From positions 18,161 through 82,160 of the forward strand of contig DATCJN010000026.1 in NCBI GenBank assembly GCA_036562755.1: a stretch of 64,000 nt of DNA, read 5' to 3'. The notes beneath the pieces were generated by a model. That model ran no database searches. It saw only the letters and a program-made list of their open reading frames with translations, and had not been told where the DNA came from. How positions within the stretch are numbered: the first letter of the stretch is position 1; each line of letters starts with the position of its first letter. The translations under genes and the position numbers were made by a program. Positions 1 to 7,721 of the stretch are shown here, piece after piece. The DNA comes from DUVY01 sp036562755 (GTDB lineage: Bacteria; Bacillota; Clostridia; Christensenellales; DUVY01).

Positions 1-302
1 ATTTGATATACGTCTTGTTCTTTGCCCTCGCTGTTGTAATACACTCCGCCCTGTGCTTCGACTTCATAGATCATAGAGCCGTCCACGCCCATTATGAAGT
101 CGTCCCTTAAATTGCTAATGGGATTGATTATGATATCTTCAAAATCTTCATTAACAGTTTTGGAGCCGATTATTTTTTCATAGGGTTTGTTGGGATAAGT
201 AAACTTTATCTCTCTAAAATACTCTTTATCTTTACAGCCCGTAATAATAAAAGTAGGAAATAAAAATATAAACGCGAAAACAGAGATTAACAGTCTTTTC
301 AT
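1..302 (-). CDS. Lipoprotein, N-terminal part (cut by window edge)
   Basis: About 100 codons are visible before the left edge cuts the gene. The ATG at 302 has an AGAGGGG ribosome binding site five bases upstream. The N-terminus is a typical lipoprotein signal: a Lys/Arg start (MKRLL), a hydrophobic stretch, and a lipobox ending IITGC, so Cys23 should be lipidated and the protein anchored to the outer face of the membrane. What follows is hydrophilic and has no domain I recognise. It begins 13 bases after the AraC-type gene and is probably co-transcribed with it. A solute-binding role is possible but not shown. Confidence 0.75.
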   Translation of the reverse strand, partial: MKRLLISVFAFIFLFPTFIITGCKDKEYFREIKFTYPNKPYEKIIGSKTVNEDFEDIIINPISNLRDDFIMGVDGSMIYEVEAQGGVYYNSEGKEQDVYQ

Positions 303-315
303 TTTTCCCCTCTAT

Positions 316-1140
316 TTAATTAATAATTTCTTTTCTAAGACTCTTTTGATATTCGGTAGGCGTCATCTTGAAATGTTTTTTAAACTCGGTGGCAAAGTGA
401 AGCTGATTTTTGTATCCTACCATATTGGCTACCTTGCCTATGGAATACTCGCCCGTTCTTAGCAAGGAGCAGGCCTTTTCCATGCGGTATTTTGTCAGCC
501 AAGCTTTAGGCGAACAGCCCAAAACTTCGTTAAAGATATTAGCCAAATAATTGCTGGTAATATTAAGCGAATCCGCTATATCCTTAATAGTGATATTGAA
601 TTGATAGTTATACATTATAAATTCTTTGGCTTGCTTGATGTGTCCTTCTTTGGCGGTTAAAGTGTAGTTGGTCAAAGACTTGTTCATCGCCATCATTTCG
701 GCGAACAACTCATACATAAGCCCAAGACACTTTATGTCAAGATAGCCTTTTTGCTGATAAATATCCGAAATTTCTATGAAATATTTAAATAACTTATAGT
801 CCTTAGTGTCCGAAAAAATAGGCTTTTCACGCGAGATGTCGCAAAGCTTTAACAGCCTATCCGCGTAAAGCCCGTCAAAAGCAATCCAAGTATAAGTCCA
901 AGGATCCGTTCTGTCAGGGTAATATTTGGGACGAAGCATGGGAGGTATATAAAAAATCTGGCCTCGCTTTAGTTCGTAAGCGTTGCCGTCTAAATGAAAA
1001 TAACCCTTGCCCGCTAAAACATAATGAAAAAGATGATAAGGTTTAGCCGTGAAAACTATGTCTTTGGTGGCAATGCACTTTTCGCGACCGCATTCCTGCA
1101 GCGATAAATCCGTGAATTTGGATAGATCCAGTTGCTCCAT
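316..1140 (-). CDS. AraC-family transcriptional regulator
   Basis: The 274-residue protein has the two-part build of AraC/XylS regulators. An N-terminal cupin-like sensor (about residues 25-120, with GKGYFHLDGNAYELKRG and a following Pro-rich FYIPP turn) precedes a C-terminal double helix-turn-helix (about 165-270). The latter has the signature IADSLNITSNYLANIFNEV, then VANMVGYKNQLHFATEFKKH and the family-ending MTPTEYQ. Such proteins usually sense a sugar or other small ligand and activate neighbouring genes. The adjacent lipoprotein is the obvious linked gene; its function beyond the edge would tell the substrate. A consensus promoter lies just upstream. Confidence 0.9.
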   Translation of the reverse strand: MEQLDLSKFTDLSLQECGREKCIATKDIVFTAKPYHLFHYVLAGKGYFHLDGNAYELKRGQIFYIPPMLRPKYYPDRTDPWTYTWIAFDGLYADRLLKLCDISREKPIFSDTKDYKLFKYFIEISDIYQQKGYLDIKCLGLMYELFAEMMAMNKSLTNYTLTAKEGHIKQAKEFIMYNYQFNITIKDIADSLNITSNYLANIFNEVLGCSPKAWLTKYRMEKACSLLRTGEYSIGKVANMVGYKNQLHFATEFKKHFKMTPTEYQKSLRKEIIN

Positions 1141-1177
1141 CCTTTTCCCCCATCTCCAAATTTATCTCTGTGGTTTC

Positions 1178-1206
1178 ATTATAAAATCGCTATATAGGGG
1201 TGTCAA
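1178..1206 (-). promoter_or_regulatory. Sigma-A promoter of the AraC-type gene
   Basis: Reading the minus strand, a perfect TTGACA (1206-1201) and a perfect TATAAT (1183-1178) are separated by 17 bases. Transcription should start near 1171, about 30 bases before the ATG at 1140. Both hexamers match consensus fully, so basal expression is probably strong. Confidence 0.8.
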
Positions 1207-1306
1207 TATCGGCCCTTTTAGAAAATCTTAGATTTTTAAATATAAAAATTAAAAATATATATAGATATTAGAGATCATTTATTATAATCTTAGATTTTTG
1301 AATATC

Positions 1307-1352
1307 AAAAACACCCCAAAACCACAATTAAACTATGTTTTTTGGGGTTTTT
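1307..1352. terminator. AT-rich hairpin, possible second terminator
   Basis: CCCCAAAA (1314-1321) pairs with TTTTGGGG (1340-1347), flanked by A-rich and T-rich runs, so it could end transcription in either direction. It lies beyond the stronger hairpin at 1409-1441 and may back it up. The rest of the 330-base gap 1141-1469 holds the AraC-gene promoter and AT-rich sequence in which I see no gene. Confidence 0.45.
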
Positions 1353-1408
1353 CATAAAAATACTTTAGAAATACAAATATCAAAAAAAAGTGAAATTTTG
1401 AAATATGA

Positions 1409-1441
1409 AAAAAGACAGCCTAAACGGGCTGTCTTTTTTTA
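1409..1441. terminator. Rho-independent terminator, bidirectional
   Basis: GACAGCC (1414-1420) and GGCTGTC (1427-1433) form a seven-base-pair stem with a six-base loop, preceded by five A and followed by eight T. On the minus strand it ends the ferritin-like gene whose stop codon lies at 1470. Confidence 0.8.
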
Positions 1442-1469
1442 CACGCTGTTTTTTGGAGTGGTATTTATC

Positions 1470-2756
1470 TTATGTCGAAGCGTATGTCGAGTCGGTCGGA
1501 TTGTTAGGAATAAAAGCGTTGGTTCTGGCTATTGTGGTATTGTCTGCCATGCGATCCTGAAGTTCGGGAACGGGGTTGGGTTCGGATTCGGCGCGGTAGT
1601 CTGATTTCATTACATCTATATGCTTTTGGATAACCACGTGGCTGGGCACGCGCTCGACGTCGTGGTTGACCTTATCTTGATAGAAGAAGAACTTAGCGTC
1701 GGAGGACAATTCGTTTACATTTACATATTTTTCTCTTTGCGCGGTCAGCTCTACTTGAGCGCCTAGGATGCTGCGCACATATTCGCGGGTATCATGGAAT
1801 TGCAACAGCTTAGGGAAGGACTCAGGTACATAATCTTGCCAATCCTTTTTCTCGTATTTTCTTAAAAGCTCGGCCGCTTTGTGCAAATGCGCTATCTCTT
1901 GTTCTAAATGCAATTCCCAAACGGATTTTACATTGGGATCCATTTCGTCCATGTAGAAAGAATAATATAAATAGCATTCCATATATTCGTGCAACAGCCA
2001 GCTTTCCAGCCAGGTGCAGTTGGGGTCTAGCAAAGAGCCGTAATGGGTAACGTGTTGTTCTTCTATCATCGCTATTTCCTGATACAGCTGCCTTCCCAAA
2101 TCAGTATAATAACTGTTGCCTACATTCATATAAAAGTTCATAGTCTGCTGTTCGGCGGCGGTTATTATCAAGGTGTTTAGCTTGGTCTTAATATCCGCCT
2201 TTTTAAAATCCACATGGTATTTGGGCGAGTCCATAGGATAGCGGTGTTCGGCTATGGTAGGTCTGCCGGGGGTGATGTCAACATAGCTTTTAACCAAATT
2301 TTCGGCGGGAGTGTTAGCGTCCAAATTCATTAAATTGGCGTATCTATATAGATGGTCAAAGTCTTCCAGCAGCGCAAAATCAAGGGCGCTTTTGACATTT
2401 TTATCAGGCTCGTTTTGAGCAAGCCACGCGGTCAAATCCACCGCCACATGCTCGTAACCGATAGTGGTTTCCAAAGCGGTTTCGTTGATGGGCTTGAGCC
2501 AGTTAATTCGCTTTTGTTGCTGCTGCTCAATACGCCTAGTCATCGCCAATTCCCTTCTCAAATCATTGTCTGCGCAATGGCGCTGGAACTGGTGCGAGAA
2601 CAGCGCGGCCTCTACTTCTATACCGTTCATCAAGATTATTCTTACTTTGGTATATGGATCGACCGATTTTTTGTCGTAAGGGTTGGGATAAAGCGTCTGC
2701 CAATCCATAAAATACTTTTCTATTGCCTTGGGCTTTTGATCAAAGGGCTTGAACAT
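1470..2756 (-). CDS. Ferritin-like di-metal protein, unknown role
   Basis: The 428-residue, mostly helical protein shows the ligand order of a ferritin-like di-iron site in its second half: Glu202, Glu232-x-x-His235 (EEQH), Glu257/Glu260 (LHEYMECY) and Glu287-x-x-His290 (EIAH). Helices in the first half also carry acid and His pairs (EVEAALFSH near 49-55 and EDFDH at 131-135), so a second, degenerate bundle is possible. The C-terminal 45 residues are polar and probably disordered. There is no signal peptide, so it should be cytosolic. Rubrerythrin-like oxidase and manganese-catalase-like roles are both possible; the exact family is not recognised. It is monocistronic, with an AAGGAG ribosome binding site and its own terminator. 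Confidence 0.6.
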   Translation of the reverse strand: MFKPFDQKPKAIEKYFMDWQTLYPNPYDKKSVDPYTKVRIILMNGIEVEAALFSHQFQRHCADNDLRRELAMTRRIEQQQQKRINWLKPINETALETTIGYEHVAVDLTAWLAQNEPDKNVKSALDFALLEDFDHLYRYANLMNLDANTPAENLVKSYVDITPGRPTIAEHRYPMDSPKYHVDFKKADIKTKLNTLIITAAEQQTMNFYMNVGNSYYTDLGRQLYQEIAMIEEQHVTHYGSLLDPNCTWLESWLLHEYMECYLYYSFYMDEMDPNVKSVWELHLEQEIAHLHKAAELLRKYEKKDWQDYVPESFPKLLQFHDTREYVRSILGAQVELTAQREKYVNVNELSSDAKFFFYQDKVNHDVERVPSHVVIQKHIDVMKSDYRAESEPNPVPELQDRMADNTTIARTNAFIPNNPTDSTYAST

Positions 2757-2833
2757 TTCTAAACTCCTTTTTGCGTTTTTCTCTTACTAAAATTTACATT
2801 TTAGCCTAAAAATATTCAAAAACCCTTTATGAT

Positions 2834-2858
2834 AAAAAAAGGGGCTTTTAAAGCCCCT
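2834..2858 (-). terminator. Rho-independent terminator of the dehydrogenase gene
   Basis: On the minus strand GGGGCTTT and AAAGCCCC pair around a short loop and are followed by seven T. It lies right after the stop codon at 2866. Confidence 0.8.
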
Positions 2859-2865
2859 AATCAAC

Positions 2866-3972
2866 TTAATCCCAAGGGAATTTATATTGGTTAAGTCCAA
2901 GCATGTCTCTTACCTGGCTTAACTCTTTTTGAACCGCCTCGTTGATCGGAACGCCCGTATCCTTTCTTTCTTGCCAAACCAAGTATTCTTTTTCGCCCGC
3001 GGTGTAAATTCTGTCGCATCCGGGCGCGCGTTTGGAATTTCGCAGCTGTCTTAAAATATCGCCCGCGGTCTTTTTGAAGGCTTCGGCGCCCATAAACGCC
3101 TCGGTGTCTATTGCGATAAAGAAATGTCCGAGGTGGTAGGGAACTTTCTTGCCGTCTTTATCCAGTCCGGTCAGCATCTTTAGGTAATTGCCTTGAGCAA
3201 GCGCCGCTGACAATATCTCTACCACCGTGGCATAACCGTACCCCTTATAGCCCGCAAGCTCCTCGCCTATTCCGCCCAAGGGCGCCAGCGCAGCCTCGCC
3301 TGTTACCAAATCTTTTAGAATTTGAGCGGAATCTGTTTTGGGCTTGCCGTCGCTGCCTATTACCATGCCTTCGGGCGTGGGCAGTCCCATGCGCGCGAAA
3401 TATTCTATCTTGCCCCTTTGGGTTATCGAAGTGGCGCAATCGAGGTTAAAAGGAAATTCTTCGTCGGTAGGCAGGCCAATGGTGAGCGGGTTGGTGCCCA
3501 GCATATTTTCCACGCCAAAGGTAGGCGCAATCGAAGGGCGGGCGTTGGTGCCTGTGATTCCTATCATGTCATGCTTTATAGCCATAGAAGTATAGTAGCC
3601 CGCGATTCCGTAGTGAGTAGAATTTCTAACCGCGACCATGCCCATGCCGTATTGTTTAGCCTTTTTTATAGCAAGCTCCATCGCTTTGTATCCTATTACC
3701 TGTCCCATTCCGTCGTGACCGTCAACTACGGCGGTGGTGGCGGTCTCGCGAATTATCTCAAAATTTGTTACGGGATTTTGGATTTTTTCCAAAATCCTGT
3801 CTATGTAAATAGGTTTAAACCTGTTGACGCCGTGCGATTCAATCCCCCTTCTGTCCGATTCCAGCAAAACGTCAGCGCAAATTTCCGCGTCTTCCCTTGG
3901 AACTCCAAGCGCGACAAAAGAGTCGGTCACAAAGTCTTGCGCCGTTTTCCAATCCAATATCATTTTTGACAT
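2866..3972 (-). CDS. Malate/L-lactate dehydrogenase family (Ldh_2) oxidoreductase
   Basis: The 368-residue protein matches the Ldh_2/MDH_2 family throughout. These NAD(P)-dependent 2-hydroxyacid dehydrogenases are unrelated to classical lactate dehydrogenase. Recognisable blocks are SDRRGIESHGVNRF (about 44-57, containing the catalytic-type His), VRNSTHYGIAGYYT (about 115), GTNPLTIGLPT (about 158) and GYKGYGYATVVEILS (about 240). Family members act on malate, L-lactate, ureidoglycolate or sulfolactate, and sequence alone does not tell the substrate here. It is cytosolic. An AGGAG site and its own promoter lie upstream, so it need not depend on the ArsR gene behind it. Confidence 0.85.
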   Translation of the reverse strand: MSKMILDWKTAQDFVTDSFVALGVPREDAEICADVLLESDRRGIESHGVNRFKPIYIDRILEKIQNPVTNFEIIRETATTAVVDGHDGMGQVIGYKAMELAIKKAKQYGMGMVAVRNSTHYGIAGYYTSMAIKHDMIGITGTNARPSIAPTFGVENMLGTNPLTIGLPTDEEFPFNLDCATSITQRGKIEYFARMGLPTPEGMVIGSDGKPKTDSAQILKDLVTGEAALAPLGGIGEELAGYKGYGYATVVEILSAALAQGNYLKMLTGLDKDGKKVPYHLGHFFIAIDTEAFMGAEAFKKTAGDILRQLRNSKRAPGCDRIYTAGEKEYLVWQERKDTGVPINEAVQKELSQVRDMLGLNQYKFPWD

Positions 3973-4004
3973 ATAGAAAATCTCCTAAATAAAATACTAA
4001 ATTA

Positions 4005-4033
4005 ATTCTAACTTAACGCAATGATGAAATCAA
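4005..4033 (-). promoter_or_regulatory. Sigma-A promoter of the Ldh_2 gene
   Basis: On the minus strand TTGATT (4033-4028) and TAGAAT (4010-4005) are spaced by 17 bases. The start point would be about 3998, leaving a leader of about 25 bases that carries the AGGAG site. Confidence 0.6.
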
Positions 4034-4048
4034 TATAAAAAACGATTT

Positions 4049-4327
4049 TTATTCCAATAAAGATTCTTGGCTAGACAAAAATTCCACAAGGTTTTTTAGA
4101 GCTTCTTGATTGATTGAATAATAAATCAATTTGCCGTCTTTTTCGGAATTAACTATTCCGCATTGGGTGAGCATTTTCATATGATAGCTCAAAGTCGGCT
4201 GGGTGATTTTAAACTTCTCCAAAATCTTATATGCGCATTTTTTGCCTTTTTTTAGCATGTCAAAAATTCTTAATCTGATTTGATCCCCCAAAGTTTTGCA
4301 TATATACGCATAATCAGTATAAGTCAT
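4049..4327 (-). CDS. ArsR/SmtB-family transcriptional repressor
   Basis: The 92-residue winged-helix protein has the ArsR layout: an LGDQIRLRIFDML helix at the start, the recognition region KITQPTLSYHMKMLTQCGIV (about 42-61) and a GKLIYYSIN wing (about 65-73). The metal-site helix that reads ELCVCDL in arsenic sensors is here KKCAYKIL, with only one cysteine, so the classic CxC arsenic/cadmium site is missing. It may sense another ligand or use Cys31 and Cys56 differently. No efflux pump or arsenate reductase lies nearby. An AAAGGAG site precedes the ATG. A palindrome lies between promoter and start. Confidence 0.88.
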   Translation of the reverse strand: MTYTDYAYICKTLGDQIRLRIFDMLKKGKKCAYKILEKFKITQPTLSYHMKMLTQCGIVNSEKDGKLIYYSINQEALKNLVEFLSSQESLLE

Positions 4328-4344
4328 AAACCGGACTCCTTTGA

Positions 4345-4361
4345 TTATGATTTTTTCATAA
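4345..4361. promoter_or_regulatory. Candidate operator of the ArsR-type repressor
   Basis: TTATGA (4345-4350) and TCATAA (4356-4361) are perfect inverted repeats around five T, lying between the -10 box and the ribosome binding site of the ArsR gene. AT-rich dyads in this position are typical of ArsR autoregulation. No binding evidence exists. Confidence 0.45.
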
Positions 4362-4383
4362 CCTTTTTTATTGTGTTTTTATT

Positions 4384-4412
4384 ATTTTATAATTAATTGC
4401 TTTTATTGTCAA
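4384..4412 (-). promoter_or_regulatory. Sigma-A promoter of the ArsR-type gene
   Basis: On the minus strand a perfect TTGACA (4412-4407) and TAAAAT (4389-4384) are spaced by 17 bases. The resulting leader of about 50 bases contains the palindrome at 4345-4361. Confidence 0.65.
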
Positions 4413-4441
4413 TGATTTAAAATTTGTTGTCAATTACTAGT

Positions 4442-4473
4442 AAAAAGGCTGTCATAAATAGACAGCCTTTTTT
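4442..4473. terminator. Rho-independent terminator after hslU
   Basis: AAAGGCTGTC and GACAGCCTTT form a ten-base-pair stem with the loop ATAAATA, with A and T runs on either side. It immediately follows the hslU stop codon and ends the comM-to-hslU operon on the minus strand. Confidence 0.8.
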
Positions 4474-5780
4474 TAAATTATATATTTCTTTAAGTCGTGC
4501 TTTTTAATTGCGGTCTTTAGGTGCTCTTGGACGTATTTTTTATCTATAACCACATCCACCATGGGATGTTCGCCGCTTGCGTTAAAAGACACATCCTCTA
4601 ACAAACTTTCCATAATGGTGTGGAGGCGTCTGGCGCCGATATTTTCGCTGGTTTCGTTTTCCAATACCGCGATCTCGGCGATTTCCTCTATCGCGTCAGG
4701 CTCAAATTTCAGGTTGATATTATCAACCCTTAACAGTTCCATATACTGTTTTGTTACGGCGTTGTCGGTCTTGGTCAAAATATCTATAAACTCTTGCTTG
4801 CCCAGATTATCCAATTCCACTCGTATGGGGAATCTGCCCTGAAGCTCGGGTATCAAATCCTCTACCTTGCTGATATGGAACGCGCCCGAGGCAATGAACA
4901 ATATATAATCCGTGCGGATAGCGCCGTATTTTGTGTTTACGGTAGAACCTTCAACAATCGGCAAAATATCCCTTTGGACGCCCTCGCGGGAAACGTCCGG
5001 GCCGGATGTATTGCCGTTGCCCGCTATCTTGTCTATCTCGTCTATAAATATTATGCCCTCTTGCTCAGCGCGCCTTATGGCTTCGGCTTGGATAGACTCC
5101 ATATCTATCATGCCTTCGCTCTCTTCCTCGGTCAAAATTCTAACAGCATCTTCAACCGTAAGTTTTCTGTTCTTGCGGCGCTTGCCGGGCATAAGTCCGC
5201 CCATCAAATCGCTCAAATCAATAGCCGCGCCCATTCCCGGCATAATTTCCATAGGCTTGGGCTTATCGACTACGGCTATTTCAATTATCATATTATTTAA
5301 TCTGCCCGCTTTGATATCCGCTAAAATTTGGTCTTTTAGCACAGGCTCTTCGGAATTTTGTTTCTTTTTTTCGTTATATACGGCCTCGGCCACCTTTTTC
5401 TCGGCTATTTCACGCGCCTTTTTTTCGACTTCTTGGATTTTTTCTTCTTTAACAAGCCTTACCGCTACTTCGGCCAAATCCCTTACCATCGATTCGACAT
5501 CGCGTCCTACATAACCGACTTCGGTAAACTTGGTCGCCTCGACTTTGACAAAAGGCGCTTTGACGAGCTTGGCAAGCCTTCTGGCTATCTCGGTTTTGCC
5601 CACGCCGGTAGGGCCTTTCATCAAAATATTTTTGGGCGTAATTTCGTCGCGCTGTTCTTTAGGCAGTTGACTTCTTCTATAGCGGTTTCTTAAAGCCACC
5701 GCAACGGCGCGTTTTGCGTTGTGTTGACCTATGATATATCTATCAAGCTCGGCTACTATTTGTTTAGGCGACATATTCAT
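4473..5780 (-). CDS. hslU: HslU (ClpY), ATPase of the HslUV protease
   Basis: AAA+ unfoldase that feeds proteins into the HslV chamber in the cytosol. The 435-residue protein has the N-terminal PKQIVAELDRYIIGQ motif, Walker A GPTGVGKTEIARRL (about 54-67), the pore loop GYVGRD (about 88-93), the intermediate I-domain (about 105-235), Walker B GIIFIDEIDKIAG (about 243-255) and the C-terminal GARRLHTIMESLLEDVSF sensor region. Its end LKKYII is of the type that docks into HslV. It starts three bases after hslV, its ribosome binding site lying inside the hslV end, so translation is coupled. Confidence 0.97.
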   Translation of the reverse strand: MNMSPKQIVAELDRYIIGQHNAKRAVAVALRNRYRRSQLPKEQRDEITPKNILMKGPTGVGKTEIARRLAKLVKAPFVKVEATKFTEVGYVGRDVESMVRDLAEVAVRLVKEEKIQEVEKKAREIAEKKVAEAVYNEKKKQNSEEPVLKDQILADIKAGRLNNMIIEIAVVDKPKPMEIMPGMGAAIDLSDLMGGLMPGKRRKNRKLTVEDAVRILTEEESEGMIDMESIQAEAIRRAEQEGIIFIDEIDKIAGNGNTSGPDVSREGVQRDILPIVEGSTVNTKYGAIRTDYILFIASGAFHISKVEDLIPELQGRFPIRVELDNLGKQEFIDILTKTDNAVTKQYMELLRVDNINLKFEPDAIEEIAEIAVLENETSENIGARRLHTIMESLLEDVSFNASGEHPMVDVVIDKKYVQEHLKTAIKKHDLKKYII

Positions 5781-5783
5781 ACG

Positions 5784-6320
5784 CTAAATTTCCTCCACGG
5801 TAATATTCTTGTTGGTAAACACGCAAATATCGCCCGCTATCTCCAACGCTTTGACGGCGATTTCTCTTGCGCTCAAATCGGTGTTCTGCGCAAGCGCCCT
5901 TGCGGCCGCGAGCGCGTAATTGCCGCCCGAGCCTATGGCGCAAACGCCGTCCTCGGGGTCTATAACGTCGCCCATTCCGCTTATTATCAACAAATGCTCG
6001 GAGTCTGCGACAATCATCATCGCCTCAAGCTTTCTAAGCAGTTTATCGCCGCGCCAAAGTTTAGCGAGTTCCACCGAGCTTCGCATAAGGTTGCCGCTGT
6101 ATTTTTGCAGCATTTCCTCGAATCTGTCCGACAGCGTAAACGCGTCGGCAACCGAACCCGCAAAACCAACTACTACTTTATCGTTATATAACCTTCTTAC
6201 TTTGACAGCATTGGTTTTTAATACCACGCTTTGACCGCTAGTAACCTGGCCGTCGCCCGCGATGGCGGTGCGTCCGTTTCTTTTGACGGCGACTATGGTC
6301 GTGCCTTTAAATGCTTCCAT
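5784..6320 (-). CDS. hslV: HslV (ClpQ), peptidase of the HslUV protease
   Basis: Proteasome-beta-like threonine peptidase of 178 residues. The conserved TTIVAVKRNGR start of the mature enzyme follows a six-residue leader MEAFKG, so the nucleophile Thr7 must be freed by removing a short propeptide rather than only Met as in E. coli. The AGDGQVT motif and the late GSGGNYALAAARAL block are intact. In Bacillus the homologue (CodW/ClpQ) has an N-terminal Ser; this one keeps Thr. An AGAGG site precedes the ATG. It sits between trmFO and hslU, as in other Firmicutes, but the recombinase gene usually found between them is absent. Confidence 0.96.
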   Translation of the reverse strand: MEAFKGTTIVAVKRNGRTAIAGDGQVTSGQSVVLKTNAVKVRRLYNDKVVVGFAGSVADAFTLSDRFEEMLQKYSGNLMRSSVELAKLWRGDKLLRKLEAMMIVADSEHLLIISGMGDVIDPEDGVCAIGSGGNYALAAARALAQNTDLSAREIAVKALEIAGDICVFTNKNITVEEI

Positions 6321-6359
6321 ATTTTACCTCTTTTAATTTAGGATGTTTTAGTTGTTTTC

Positions 6360-6387
6360 ATTTTAACACAATTATATATTAAATCAA
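6360..6387 (-). promoter_or_regulatory. Possible internal promoter for hslVU
   Basis: On the minus strand TTGATT (6387-6382) and TAAAAT (6365-6360) are separated by 16 bases in the 77-base gap between trmFO and hslV. It would give the protease genes expression independent of the topA-trmFO transcript. Confidence 0.4.
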
Positions 6388-6397
6388 TCAGATAACC

Positions 6398-7708
6398 TTA
6401 AGCGTTGCAATACTGACAAAATTCGCGCATTGCCGACAAGGCGCGCTCCGAGTATTGAATATATCTAGTCTTTTTGTCTTTTATGCGTTCAGCCAGGGGC
6501 GGCAGTATTCCGAAATTGGCGTTCATGGGCTGGAAGTTGGGATTAGGAGCGGTTATATAATTAACAAGCGCGCCTATCATAGTCTCTTGAGGCGCGGCCG
6601 CTAAAGGCTCGCCCTTTAAATATTTGGACATATAAATTCCCGCCATTAAACCAGAGCACACGCTTTCGACATAGCCCTCGACGCCGCTAAGCTGCCCCGC
6701 TATAAAGATATTGGGATAATCTTTTAGCTGATAATATTGATTGAGACACTTGGGAGCGTTGATAAATGTGTTGCGGTGCATTACGCCGTAGCGGACGAAT
6801 TGGGCGTTCTTTAACGCTGGTATCAGCGAAAACACACGCTTTTGTTCGGGGAAGGTAAGATTGGTTTGAAATCCCACCAGATTAAACAAAGTCTTTTCTT
6901 TGTTTTCAGCCCTTAGCTGAACCACGGCATAAGGCCGCGCTCCGCTGGAGTCTTTTAGTCCCACGGGTTTTAATGGCCCAAACCTAAGCGTGTCTATGCC
7001 GCGCTTTGCCATAACTTCGACGGGCATACACCCCTCAAACACCTCTTTGCCCTCGAAACTTTTTAGCTCTACCGTTTTCGCGTTGATTAATTCGTTATAA
7101 AATATCTCGTATTCTTGCTTGGTCATAGGGCAGTTGAGGTAGTCGTCTCCGCCTTTGCCGTATCTTGAGCCCCAAAAGGCCGAATCATAATCAATGCTGT
7201 CGGCGGTAACTATTGGCGAAGCCGCGTCAAAGAAATATAAATAATCTTCGCTAAGAAGTTTTCTTAAATTTTCCGCCAGACCGTCCGTAGTCAGCGGCCC
7301 GGTAGCTATTATGGTCGGAATATTGGTATCTATCTCTTTATATTCTTGACATATTATGTTTATATTTTCTATGGAATTAATGATTTCTGTTATTTCTTGA
7401 GCGAACTTATCCCTATCTACCGCCAAAGCTCCGCCCGCTTCCACTGAGTGCTTATAGGCGGTTTTTATAATAATAGAATCCAGCAATTCCAGTTCGGCTT
7501 TAAGAAGTCCGCTTGCGGTGTCCGGCCCTTTTGCCTTTAAGGAGTTGCTGCAAACAAGCTCCGCGAAATTAGGATTTTTATGCGCAGGGGTAAAAGCGCG
7601 CGGCTTTATGTCGATTAAATCCACTTTTATGCCGCGCTTGGCTAACTGATAAGCGGACTCGCAACCCGCAAGCCCGCCCCCTATAACTAAAACTCTATCG
7701 CTTCTCAC
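6398..7708 (-). CDS. trmFO: TrmFO, folate-dependent tRNA m5U54 methyltransferase
   Basis: Makes 5-methyluridine at position 54 of the tRNA T-loop using methylenetetrahydrofolate and FAD. The 436-residue protein begins with the dinucleotide-binding motif VLVIGGGLAGCESA (about 6-19), followed by the family signatures ELVCSNSLKAK (about 50-60) and EAGGALAVDR (about 90-99). The end region NIFIAGQLSGVEGYVES is the second flavin-binding block. The start is GTG, with AAGG eight bases upstream. It follows topA by 13 bases, the standard Firmicutes order topA-trmFO-hslVU. The length is normal. Confidence 0.96.
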   Translation of the reverse strand: MRSDRVLVIGGGLAGCESAYQLAKRGIKVDLIDIKPRAFTPAHKNPNFAELVCSNSLKAKGPDTASGLLKAELELLDSIIIKTAYKHSVEAGGALAVDRDKFAQEITEIINSIENINIICQEYKEIDTNIPTIIATGPLTTDGLAENLRKLLSEDYLYFFDAASPIVTADSIDYDSAFWGSRYGKGGDDYLNCPMTKQEYEIFYNELINAKTVELKSFEGKEVFEGCMPVEVMAKRGIDTLRFGPLKPVGLKDSSGARPYAVVQLRAENKEKTLFNLVGFQTNLTFPEQKRVFSLIPALKNAQFVRYGVMHRNTFINAPKCLNQYYQLKDYPNIFIAGQLSGVEGYVESVCSGLMAGIYMSKYLKGEPLAAAPQETMIGALVNYITAPNPNFQPMNANFGILPPLAERIKDKKTRYIQYSERALSAMREFCQYCNA

Positions 7709-7721
7709 AACTTATGCCTTG

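Noticed and set aside
3322..3969. 215-codon plus-strand frame within the Ldh_2 gene
   Set aside because: Shadow of a well-conserved gene on the other strand, with no start signals or recognisable protein.
4912..5514. 200-codon plus-strand frame within hslU
   Set aside because: Antisense to a clearly conserved hslU; Ser/Ile-rich composition typical of a shadow frame, with no ribosome binding site.
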